This document shows, in pieces, positions 10,781 through 21,708 of a stretch of 23,684 bases of DNA (the first letter of the stretch is position 1; each line of letters opens with the position of its first letter). Under the pieces are notes generated by a model. The model saw only the letters and a list, made by a program, of their open reading frames with translations, did no database searches and was not told the origin of the DNA. A program made the position numbers and the translations under genes. Origin of the DNA: Chloromonas sp. AAM2 (Eukaryota > Chlorophyta > Chlorophyceae > Chlamydomonadales > Chlamydomonadaceae). The DNA is taken from the NCBI GenBank assembly GCA_004335635.1, contig QAXH01002654.1:1-23684 (forward strand). Reading direction: 5' to 3'.

Positions 10781-13700
10781 TCATGTGTCTGTCTTGCTCT
10801 TCTTGATGCCGAACAGGGACTTGATGGCCTCGTAGGCGACAAACCTACAGCAGAGCCACCATGCGACATGCATGTGACAAAGCAAGAATGCCAGAGCAGA
10901 AAGCACCGTTTGTAAACAGTTGATTGTTGTGCGGTGCACAGTCACGGCATCCAATTGTACACATGTGCCATGCCATTGTTCATGCGGTGCACACGCCCAC
11001 AACACAACCTTGTGTCAACATGCTGCTCGTATGTTCCAGCTTGAAGAAATACTACGGGATTCAGCAGCTGTGATGAGTGTGACCCACCTGAGGCTGTTCT
11101 GGGGCACAACCTTGAGCGTATTCGCCAACCACCCCTTGTAGAAGCCAGGTAACCCTTCTTTTACGAAAATCGTGCGTAGCGCGTCAGCTTGGCTCTTGTA
11201 AGGGCTGTCCCGCATCTGCAAATGCAAGCATGTGAAAAAGCCTGGTGGCCACGTTAGCTCTCGTCCACCCAATGCCCTTTTTGAGCCAGCTGTATGATGG
11301 AGCAGCTGTACAAGTGCGAGCCAGTGCCCATTTCCATGACACAAAGTCCACAGAGGTGCCTCACAGCGTGTTAAGAGGTGGAACGATACCTCGCATAAGA
11401 GGACATAACTGCTGGCACATGGTCTCATCAAGTGCCCCTCGCGATTGACTTTGATTCATTGTAGTGTCTGTGTTCAGTCTCTAGGTGGGAAACGGATGAA
11501 AGTGGGCATCCTCATCTCCAATGGTTGGTGAATAGACGAAAGTGCAACATGCCCTACCTGCATTCGCCGCCTGACTGTGTCCAGCGGGTAGCACACCGTG
11601 GCGGCGAAGGTACCCGACAGGGCGCCCATAAAGAAGTTGGCTGCGGGATTCTGTGGCCTGCAGACAATATTCAGGCGACGGGCCTGACATAGGGCAAGGC
11701 AATTTCGGGGAAGCAGAGCAACGGAATGGTTTTTACAAGCTGGCTTTGAAGCTATGTCGTGCATAGGAGGTGCATGTCAAAGAGACGTAGCTGTGCGAAG
11801 AATGTGACCAACATCCAGGAGTGAGCGCGTGCAGGTTAGTGTCAGGTTGACTGTGTGCAGGATACACTCACTTCTCGCCATGATAAAAGAGCTTCTTCGC
11901 CATGTCGTACGAAGCAAAATTCAAAGCAGCGTACGGTGCAATGCCAATCTGCAGACCAATCATGCCGCAAGCCCGGCAAAGGAGGTCAAATACTGCACAC
12001 GGACGCAGAGGCCCCTGCCTCCGGCCGCACTGTCTAACCAACAGCTTCCTCGCACCCCAACCGCCACACTCAACTGCATACACATTACCCATCCTCCCCA
12101 TATGCTTCAGCCAACCAACTCTCCCTAGCCATCACCACTGCCTGTCACGAGGTTTTGAGTGCAGCTGCGTGTGTTCGATACCAGACGGGTCTATAGCTGT
12201 CAAGTTCGGGGCTCACAGTGTGCCTAATGCCTGACCCACCAGTGTGGGTGTCAGTCCTTTGTACAGCGCCAGCGGGCCCTCGGTGCGCACAATGGTCTGC
12301 ACGGCATCCACAGCACCTGCAACACGAACACTGGACGACATCAGAATGCTGCTGCCAGCCTGGCAACGTCCACGCCTGTATATTACGCACAATTCAACCG
12401 TCCCCGTTCTCCACCACCGGTTCTTGCAGGCCAAAGTCAGCGTGGCAGTGCTGCTGTTGCATGCTGCTGCACCTGCAACCCCAGACCATACAGGGCATGC
12501 TTGTAAAATGAATATGGCATAACGGTGTTTGGCAACAGAGTTGATAACTGGCCCTGTGTGCCTCCCATGGAATAGCATGCACGATTCAGGGCGGTGCTCC
12601 ACCTTTGTACGGGTGGTTGGGCAGCGCCAGCCTGAGCCTCATGGTGTCTAGCGGGTGCGTCAGGGCAGTGGCAGTCATGCCCGCACAAGCGCCAGAAAGT
12701 AACCGCCGGGCAACTGTCAATTCATGCGTTTCTGGGTCTGCAAGCATCTGCATGGCAGGCATACATTTCGTGTAACCTTGTTGCATGAGCGCAGCACAGC
12801 AACATGCACACGGCTGACAAGTCCTGAGAGAACGCTGCAACAAGAGCTGCGGCACCTGCCAATGCACCAAGCACAGATAGTCCACTCAAATGGACAGGCC
12901 AGGAAGATACATTAAGATATTTCATGTAAGGTAAGTGCACATGACCACTGCAAAACTGCAGTTCCTGAACGTAGGCAGAATGACTAGGCGTGATTCCTTG
13001 GTCTAACCTCCAACCATGCGAACCACGTACTCGCTTGTAAGTGTCATTGGCAGCCAGCTGCGCGGCTGAGTAGGGGAAGATGCGCACAATGAGTACTGCA
13101 TTGCCCTTCCACAGAGCCAGGACACCCTCTTCCCTGCAGCAACACCAAGAGCACTACAGTGGAGGTTGAATGCAAGAGATTGCCGCTCAGACTCACAGCG
13201 ACGGCAGGGATACAGCCCGCTGACTAGATACAAAGGCCACCATGCCATGCCTAGTGGGGATCCTCCACACACAAGCAGCGTTTGGGCGCTTGCTGGGCTG
13301 CATTTCTAAGTGACGCTCGGACTGACGGGTTGAGTGTGCAGGCTGGACCAGTGAGTCCCGTGTGACGCCTTGACTTCTGGATGTTGATGGCCACTGGTTG
13401 TAAATCAACCAGATAGGCAGTGGTGGAAGGCAATGGACAAGAGAATGGACTCATTAGGTCCTTGAGTGGTGCAGAGAATCAATGACCTGCCTGATGATCT
13501 TGCCAAAGGCCTGAAAGATGCCTGTGTACGCCCCTGCTGTGGCTCCAGAACCCTGCATGGACTGCAAGCAAATGACACAATTCCTGCAATCAAGTCACGT
13601 CTTAGGTGAAACGCCAACGCAGAAATGCCACAATCTTTGTTATTAACAGAGATGCGCCAAGCTGGTCAGTGCAGCCTGAGCTGTCGCCCGCAACCCGGCC

Positions 13701-14111
13701 CATCAATAAAATGTGTTGGCTGTGAACGCTGTGCGAACTGGCATACATCAGCCTCAAGGGTGGTGCCTCATCTGCTACGGGTGTCAATGGCGGGGCATGG
13801 AGTAAGATGTGCGTCATGGATAGAACAGTGTTCATTGCGCTGCAGCTGGGGATGCATAGTGCTGCTTATCTACCTGGACTTGAAACAGCAGCTTGATACG
13901 GTCCAACGGAGCTGTGGCCGTACGGGCCATGGCGCCAGCTGATCCGCCTGCCATGAACATACTGCAGCCAACAGCATGCAGTTTAAGTGCCAATGCATGT
14001 ATTCTGGGGCGGTTCGATGGCCGTTTGATTTGAGCACCGCATCCCATGCACGCACCGCAAGCTGTCCCACACATTAGCAGATGCTTTCTTTGGCTGTGCT
14101 GGCTGTGCCAT
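10781..14111 (-). CDS. Mitochondrial carrier family (SLC25) protein, adenine-nucleotide/CoA/PAPS-carrier-like
   Basis: Ten exons: 14056-14111, 13874-13961, 13491-13561, 13031-13133, 12603-12747, 12240-12316, 11872-11948, 11558-11657, 11088-11215 and 10781-10844. They sum to 909 bases and give 302 residues, the usual carrier length. Three carrier repeats are complete, with signatures PLDRIK (37-42), PLDTMR (138-143) and PLDTVR (230-235), followed by the matching REEGVLALWKGN, RTEGPLALYKG and KEGLPGFYKG motifs. The family exchanges solutes across organelle inner membranes. PYSAAQL, MRLRLAL and RRRMQM recall plant envelope/thylakoid adenylate carriers and PAPS transporters, but mitochondrial CoA or ATP-Mg/Pi carriers remain possible. 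No EF-hand extension is present. The first ATG with good context is at 14111; an in-frame start at 14300 would add 63 residues. Intron 3 has a GC donor (13490). The gene is divergent from the phospholipase gene. Confidence 0.92.
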
Positions 14112-14539
14112 GGCCGCAGCTGTTAGTTTGGAATCAGACACTGGGTTGACCTCAGACAGAACAATAGTGTGCACAGCGGAAGAAGCTGATAGGGCAGCTG
14201 ACACTGGGTTGATCTCAGATGGCAGCAGGGCGACGAACAGAGAAGGTGGGCGTAAGTGGGGGGCTACATTGGGTATCTGACAACGGTAATCCAAGGGCAA
14301 CCCGTGTGTTGTTGCAACACACGCATAACAATTGCAAACGCTTTCTGGTAGTCATGCAGGTCGGCTGGGCAGATGGTGTCGACAGATTCGCAGGCGTTTC
14401 AATCCGACTTGACTGACTGCACATTGCCGCCCTACGCAACAAACCCAGCTCGTGTTGCAGTATCAACCACAACGTCTGCTTTCTCATCATGCGTCCGCTT
14501 GCATAACACCGCTTCTCGGCTTCTTGCCAAGTACGCGAA
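14112..14539. promoter_or_regulatory. Divergent intergenic/promoter region between carrier and PI-PLC
   Basis: Only 428 bases separate the two divergent start codons, so both promoters and 5' UTRs must fit here. I recognise no TATA box or named element. The carrier-proximal part contains a duplicated motif (14135-14222). A minus-strand frame runs open from 14300 into the carrier start, leaving the carrier N-terminus ambiguous. On the phospholipase side an in-frame TAA at 14504 blocks any upstream extension. Confidence 0.5.
14135..14222. repeat. 25-base direct repeat upstream of the carrier start
   Basis: The motif GACACTGGGTTGA(C/T)CTCAGA occurs at 14135-14159 and 14198-14222. The 63-base spacing equals 21 codons. 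On the minus strand the copies read SEVNPVS and SEINPVS in the frame that continues into the carrier start, so they would be a peptide repeat if the longer N-terminus is used. Confidence 0.8.
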
Positions 14540-17500
14540 ATGGGCAACGCACTTTCATGTATTGAACGGCATGCCGAAGGCTGGGATCGTCACTCAACTA
14601 TCACGACTGCATCGCACCGGCCATCAGGTAAAATGAGGTGTAAGAGTTTGTTGACTAAGCGAGGGTTCTCCCTTTGCTCGCCAGCAACTCATGATGCACC
14701 TGTGTTGTCTTCAGATGCTGTTTTGGACGACATGGACCGTCCTTTGAGCCATTATTTCATTAGTTCAGGACACAACAGGTGAGTTCACACCCCTTTGTAC
14801 AGCGTTTGGGTACGTGCACGTCCCAATACCAGCTGCATTGATTCAATGGCCACCTTTGTCTTTTGCCATGCAGCTACTTGACAGGCAACCAATTGAACTC
14901 GCTTTCTGGCATTGCCACCATCGTCAGCTGCCTCAAGGCCAACTGTCGAGTGATTGAGGTAGGGTTCCACTGTTGGCAGCCCACTACCAGTTCAGGTTAT
15001 GGTATCAGGACGAACACCAAGTGTGCCCTGCTGCTGTGCTATCTCCAGACCGCTGGCCAACAGCATGCTTTGCACTCTGTGTGTGACGTGCTGCGCTTCA
15101 TGGGGTGTACTTCAAATGGTGCATAACAGTGGTCATAGCAGCTCCCATGGAAAGCCACCGAGAAGCTGCATAAGTCACCAGGATTGCCTGTGGCTGCTGT
15201 CTACACACTTGATGCACCTGACCGCCTGTGCCCTGCAGTTGGATGTGTACAACCAGCAGGGGGACTTTGCAGGCCCTGTGTGCAAGCACGGGGGCACGCT
15301 GACCGCACCCGTGGCATTCAAGGTAGGGCTGGCCGGTGCAGCAAGGAACAGAGTGGCATTCCGATAGAAATATACCAATGATTAGCATCAAGGAACGGAG
15401 GAGCCTTCCAACAGATGAGGTCATGGCATGGAAGGCAATCCTGTGGCACAAAGTTTTCAAAAGATGCATTGTTACTGGGGGGGCTTGAACAGGGTGCTCG
15501 GCGGCTGAACACGACCATTCCGATCCTTGCGGGGAGGGCCCACCAACATGTTTGGAAGGGGCAGGGGTTGAAAGGAGGGATGGTGAAATCAAAAAGGATG
15601 GCGGAACCAAGCAGCGGTGCAGGGAAAAGGCGCTTCTGGTGCAGACAGCAGGAACGAGATGCACATCAATCGAATCATGTCATGAGGCATGGCAAGGCAA
15701 GGCAGTGCTGCTTGCTTCCTGTGCTGCAGGATTGCATTAAAGCCATTGCCGAGAATGCCTTCGTGACGTCCCCCTTTCCTGTGATTGTCACCTTGGAGAA
15801 CCACACAGATGACCAGAACCAGGCAAGCGGGGGATCAGCTAAGGCTGTCTCAGTGTGGTTTGAAAAAGGACGTGACGTTGAATTGCACAGATGACACACG
15901 GACTTGACGGTGGCATGACCCTTAGATGCACAGATTGTATCAGTGCTGTCTGGCACTGTACAATCGTACATGGGCGCATGCCTTGCTGATGTGAAGACGG
16001 AGCCAACATGGGATCTCCGTAGCATGGGCTGGAAGCACGTAAATTTCAGTAGCCCACGTGCCATGCGGCCCACTTGCCGGAGCACCCATTGCACTGCTGG
16101 CTTTGTCGGAGAGCACAATCCAGCGGACAAAGACCTACGGTAGTGGGTCATGTTTACATTTGGCAGGCAAAACCCCACTGCTGCACCCCAGGGAGCGGGC
16201 AGCTAGCCAGACAGCTGACCTTGTTGTCTTGCTGATGAGTGATGACTGCTCCACAGAGGCCAGAGGGCAACGCTCGTGCGTGCAGCCACAGACCAATGGT
16301 TGCTTCTGTGACCTGCAGTAGCGCAAGGTTTCATATCTGCACCTTTGTGTCCCTTGGCTGGCCTGCTGCAGGTGCTGATGGCGGACACGCTCATGAGCAC
16401 CCTGGGTGCCCTGCTGTACGTCCCGGCACCGGGGGAGGCGGGCCAGACGTGGAAGTCGCCCAACCAGCTCAAAAACAAGGTGCCATGACACAAGGCACCG
16501 AGCCATGTACAAATGCATTGGCTGTACCTAGATTGTACAACTGTGTATGTGTAGACTGTCTGCAACATTTGTGTATATGCTGTATGTGTTAACAACTATG
16601 TCTAGCCGCCCTCCTGGTTGCTGCTATGTGGGTCTGAGTTGGCGCGGCTGCATGGTGTTGAAGTTGAATGGCGGCCCCAAAACAAGCACGGTTATAGCCA
16701 CTGCGGTGCTTGTTGGCCGCACAGGTGCTTATTCGTTGCAATGCAAGCAAGTGCGTGGACGAGATGAAGCGGCTCATTTACATCAACAACACCAAGTTCA
16801 CATCTTTGAAGGAAGTGAACGACTCGGGTAAGGAAGCACGGCATCTGCTCCCTCTTCTTCGTCTGTTGCTCACTCCTGCAGTCATCTGTTACTGTGACTG
16901 CTACTGCTACTGCTGCGCTCTACTCAATTCCGGAGTTCTGTGTTGACACTCAAACATTGCCTTCTGGCATAATGTTGCAAATTAAGTGCATGTGCCTCGT
17001 AGCATGTAGTTGGAGATTGCGTGGACGTGCTGGCATGCGCTTGCAGGCAAGTCTACCAGTTCATCCTTTGACGAGCAGAAGGCCAAGAAGCTCCTGAAGC
17101 GGGCCTTAGAGGCCAGTGGCGTGCCCACCAAGGCGCCGGCCAACGCCAGCCAGTCCACCAGGGACAGGCTCAAGGCCAAGCTGGGCAGGAAGGCAGTGCC
17201 CGCAGCGCCCGCCCCCGAGACCACACCACAACCCAACACAGGTAGAGCAGGAAGCTCAACACGGAAATCTTCTCCCGTATCAACACGCCATGAGTCTCAG
17301 CTTTGGAGCACTGTTCAGCAGCTTGGCATGGTAGATGAAGGAGACTGCCTTGTAGGGCGGCTGCACGAGGGTTGTGCCCAAGTAAAGCTGAACATCTGGG
17401 ATGCCGCCAACGCCATGGGATCTTGCTGTTATGGCATGCCTGGTTTTGAGGATGTGGTTTTCGATTCTGCAAGCAACAAGTTTCCCTACGTCATGGCAAG

Positions 17501-20500
17501 TTGCAAGTCTGGTACTGTGCGTCGAGGGTGAAGGGTGCTCTTCTTTGCGATGTTGGTGAAAGCAACCTCGAGTTTTGTGCTGTCTCACAAGCAGACGCTG
17601 CCAGTGCCATGGGCTCAGTAGTTGAGGAGCCCACAGACGACATCCCGGAGGAGGCCCTGGCTAACGTGCATTCACTGGGGGTGAGGAACTGTGATGGCAG
17701 GCCATTCAAGTCAGTATCATTGGTGTCGGTGAGAGACACAGCCTCTGGTTGGAGGACAGGAACCCGACTGTGGGTACAGCAATATGCGCGATGACATGGT
17801 TACGGATTATCCGGATCTCTGGCCGATGCTGACAGGGCTATCAGCCCTGACACGTTTCCACTGCAACTTGAAACATGTCGACACCACACACAGTTCACAG
17901 TCATGCATGGCAAGCGCGGCATTTAGCACGCACATGCACCGGTACAGCGGCATCACATGGCTGTTGCATGCAACATGTGCAGGAGCTGTACGCGTACACG
18001 GCCCACAACCTGATGCGCGTGTACCCGGGGGGACTTCGGGTGGACTCGTCAAACTACAACCCAACCATTGCATGGAGTGCAGGTGGGACAACGGAATGGA
18101 ACACGGGTGGTACCTGCGGTATTTGTGATGATTGCACCGTCAGGAGCGTGTGTTGGTGCATGTTCATGGCCTGAGATGATGCATGAAGACCAGCCCAAGA
18201 TGGTGAATGAGGGCCATGAGTTCTGAACCCAGCCTTCTGCGTGCTTATCAACCATGTGGTGCCATTGCGTTCCATGCATAACGCACCATCACCAGTGCAG
18301 AGGCCTTCAGTTACACAGCGTGGGTTGCTGACTGGACACTGGTCACACCCTCGCCACAGCGCAGGACAGCGCAGAACAGCAGTGCAGATGACAACCTCTG
18401 ACTCTCCTTTTCACCGAGTGCTTCCACCATTAATACCATACATCTGCCAACGTCCCGCCAATAACCCCTGCATTTGACTTTCCCAAGCTTCCTCCCATCT
18501 ACCAGTGCCTGTGTGGCTGCCCTCAGGCGCCTCCTTTGCCGCCCTCAACTGGCAGACCTGGGACGAGGCGCTGTGGATTAACGCTGCACTGGTGAGGCGC
18601 AGGGGGGGCCAGGACTGTGGGTTGCCTGTCAACGCGCGGGTAAACAGCGGCAGCAGCAGTGCGCCCCACCAAGATGAAAGGACCATCGCAAATCCAGATG
18701 AACGGACCAGCACACACCCAAGTGTCTTAGGTTGCAGTAACTGATATGCATGTCATCCGCCCCTCCGTCTTTACGATTTACCTGTAGCTTGAAATCAGCT
18801 CTCTTTTGCATGCGCCCGCCAGCCACGGTGCCATTGTTTGGAAGCTTGATAGCAGCTCCCTCGCCGCATCGATATTGCCTCAGCCAACAGGCACACGAAG
18901 ACTTCCAATTGGGACTATAGACAATTGTAGAAAGCGAGCCAAGGACAACTGCAACTTACATTTTGGAACAACTGGATAAGCGGAAACGGAAATTGACGCC
19001 AAACCCAGTCACTACTCCACTGGCTGGCTGTAATGCCCACAGTATACAAACTCCCGCTTTTTAGGTGTGTGTGAGATGCTCAAATTGTGCTCTGCATGCT
19101 GTGTTCGTTCACACGCAGTTCTCCCTCAACGGCGGGTGCGGCTACGTGCTCAAGCCCGCGTGGATGGTGGACCCCCTGACCGCGCGCGACTCGCAGAGCG
19201 GCAGCTTCACCAGCAACCCGCTGCCCCGCAGGGAGCCCGCTCGCACCCTGGCCGTCACCATTCACAGCGCATACATCCAGCAGTCGGGCACGGGCAAGAT
19301 CGCGTGCTTCAAGGACGACATCTACGCGCAGGTGGGAGCGTGTGTTGGTCGTGGCAAGGGCTGGGCGGTGGCTGGGTCTGTGCTGCATGTACTGGCAAGA
19401 ATGGCATTGGATCTTCTTGCTGCAGACGTGCAATCTGCTCGATATACTTACGCAATCACTTAGCTTGTGTTCAATTCATGTGTTTTAGTCTTCCCCACCA
19501 CCCTTCCATTGCCACTTGGCACAAAATCCTTTCCTTGCCGTGGCAGAGGCCGTACAACTAGTTGTACCTGCATTGCGATCATCAGATGGACCTGCCATAC
19601 TCTATATTCTATTCTGCCATACCCCTGTCCTCAGATTGAGCTGCTGGGCATGCCCATGGACAACCAGCAGCAGCGCACGCCCACGGCCAACAACACAGGC
19701 CGCCTGCTGGTCAACGAGACCTACGTGTTCAAAGTCCTTTACCCCGAGGTGGCAGTGCTGCTGATCAAAATCAAGGTGGGCTTGGCACAATTAACATCGC
19801 TGGATCAAACATTTTCACTTTCACGTGTTTTAGCAGCGTTGGCTCTGCCACATGGGGCATGTGTGTGTTTGAAAATTTGATAGTTGGAATGCACCTGCAC
19901 GTGCAATCATTACCCTCATGACCTCCTGTGTCTAAGGGACGAATGTGAGAGCGCGAATGACCGCAACCAGTGATTGCCTTGCTGCCTTCCTGCAAGTGAC
20001 GCCAGCCAACCCGGATGACCCAGTGACTCCCAACCAGATTCTAGCTACCCAACCAGTGACCTCAACCTGCAGCCGACCTATGCAAACCTAAACCAATTAT
20101 GTGCGTTGTCCCCTTCAGGATCAGGACCTGCCTGGTGGCACACTGGACGATGTCCTGGGGCATTGGGAGGTGAGTAGGAGAAACTGCACGTGTGTTGAAA
20201 GCCTTGGACATGCAAGGGCATGTGCCTGTCAGGTTTTGAGGACTGAGCCTGACAGAACTGCAGACTGGTTTGGTGCATCACCATATCCAGACTGATGTGA
20301 CAAACAGTGTCAACCCAGCAAAGCCATGGGTCTGGGCGCATCTCTCTGTCTATAGATTTGAGAGTGAAGCTGGGTACCAATAGGTTGAAGAACAACATCT
20401 GCGTTGACGTCCCCAGTTGTTCATCCCTTGAATATTCATTCCTTGCAGATCGCTGTGCCCAACCTGGTGGTGGGCAAGTACAAGGTGTTGCTGCAGGACA

Positions 20501-21469
20501 GCAAGAGGCGCACACGCGAGGATAGGTGGATCAAGGTGGGCGACGTGTGCCAGTTTGCATCAGCAAGCAGGCAGCAACGGCACAGCAGGTCTTGCACAAA
20601 TTCACATGGCTTGCGAGGTTCACACGAGCCTTGCTCTTGGCCTCATGGGCTGAGCACCTTGTGACCTCAAAAGCTGAGGCTAGGCTTGAGTGCTAAAGGG
20701 TGCCTGTCACCGATATAGGCTAGCACACCTGAGCACCATTAAAAAAAAGAAGTTTGCCATTTTTAGGACAGTTTTGTGTGAATAGGTCTGTATTACCGCC
20801 AGGAACACCACCAATACAACTCAAAGCATAGTGGCACTCATTCACTCGCATACATGACAACACATGATGTCCTGTCAGGACGGCAGACATGACCCGTCAC
20901 GGTAACCATGTTTGTCCCAGAAGTGGCTCAACGTTGCCCACCAACACCACACACCGTGGTAGAACAATGCACTTATACACACACATCAGGTTGGGTTGCT
21001 GCACTCGAACAATCGCATCACGACGGAGAATCAGACAACAAGTGTCCCAGAACTGGCAATTTTTTTTTGTAAGCACTCGTTGTGTTGGCAAGCAACACTA
21101 ATCTGATTCTGATGATGTGTGGCATTGTGCTTTCAGATTGGTCTGGAGTGGCTCGACTCGGAGGGCAACGAAACAGAGGACCTGCCCGGCATGACCCCGG
21201 CAGGAGCCGCAGAGGCAGCAGCACCATCAGCAGCAGCCACACCGGATGAATCTCGTTACTATCCAACCCTGCCAGCTGCCGGTGGGGTGCCGGGTAGCAA
21301 TGCGCCAGCAGCGCCTGGGCAGGTGCTCAACCCCCTGGCAGCTGGTGTTGGGAGGGCAGGCAACGGCACAGCCAGTGCACAGGCAGGTGGCAACAGGGCG
21401 GCGGCAGGTGTATACCCAGACCCAGCTTCGCAAGCAGATGGCAGGCCGGAGCGCAGGCGCATGAACTGA
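14540..21469 (+). CDS. Phosphoinositide-specific phospholipase C (X-Y-C2, no EF-hand)
   Basis: PI-PLC hydrolyses PtdIns(4,5)P2 to IP3 and diacylglycerol at membranes. Fifteen exons: 14540-14778, 14874-14958, 15239-15322, 15730-15822, 16372-16479, 16725-16827, 17047-17241, 17595-17680, 17983-18082, 18527-18591, 19119-19331, 19635-19775, 20119-20169, 20449-20535 and 21137-21469. They sum to 1,983 bases, or 660 residues, with every phase closing. The X domain starts near residue 63 (DMDRPLSHYFISSGHNSYL) and keeps the catalytic set: His78/Asn79, Glu108, Asp110, His125 and Glu159. The X/Y linker (about 235-330) is charged and Ala/Lys/Pro-rich. The Y domain has NLMRVYPGGLRVDSSNYNP and NGGCGYVLKP; a C2 domain (about 425-560) has DQDLPGGTLDDVLGHWE. 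The last 85 residues are Ala/Gly/Pro/Gln-rich. Unlike most plant and animal PLCs there is no PH or EF-hand region; instead the protein starts MGNALSC. Intron 4 has a GC donor. Confidence 0.95.
14779..21136 (+). other. Long introns of the PI-PLC gene
   Basis: Introns over 300 bases are 15323-15729, 15823-16371, 17242-17594, 17681-17982, 18083-18526, 18592-19118, 19332-19634, 19776-20118 and 20536-21136. I see no nested gene, RNA gene or element ORF in any of them. Intron 20536-21136 carries two copies of the dispersed GTCCCAGAA repeat (20914-20927 and 21044-21059). In intron 17242-17594 the exon 7 frame stays open for about 290 bases. The other long introns show only simple-sequence bias. Confidence 0.6.
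21044..21068 (+). repeat. Dispersed repeat, copy B (core plus T run)
   Basis: The 16-base core GTCCCAGAACTGGCAA (21044-21059) is identical to copies A and C. It is followed at once by a run of about nine T, where the other copies have ACATC and then T. It lies in the last PI-PLC intron. A one-mismatch relative of the first 14 bases sits 130 bases upstream at 20914-20927. Confidence 0.8.
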
Positions 21470-21703
21470 CATTCTAAATGATCAGACTGGTCAAAATGCA
21501 GACGAGAAGCAGCTGTATTTGCACGTCATGGATGGGTTTGGCAGCCCTAATCATCATCGCCATTCTCATGAACATGACATACACGAAGTGCAGAGATTGA
21601 CATCAAAGCTGGTTTGACACTGGTTGTTATGAATTTGTATGTGTATGTGAAATGTGGTTGCACGGTCTGGCTTGGTCCCAACGCGAGCGAGCGATACTGC
21701 ATT

Positions 21704-21708
21704 TGTAA
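21704..21708 (+). terminator. TGTAA polyadenylation signal of the PI-PLC gene
   Basis: TGTAA lies 235 bases after the PI-PLC stop codon (21467-21469) and is followed by an A-rich run. It is the first match to the chlorophyte poly(A) signal on this strand after the stop, so the 3' UTR is probably about 250 bases. Confidence 0.55.

Noticed and set aside
15415..15894. Plus-strand open frame of 159 codons
   Set aside because: Only its PI-PLC exon 4 overlap (15730-15822) is coding, and this frame is not the exon's frame; the rest is intron.
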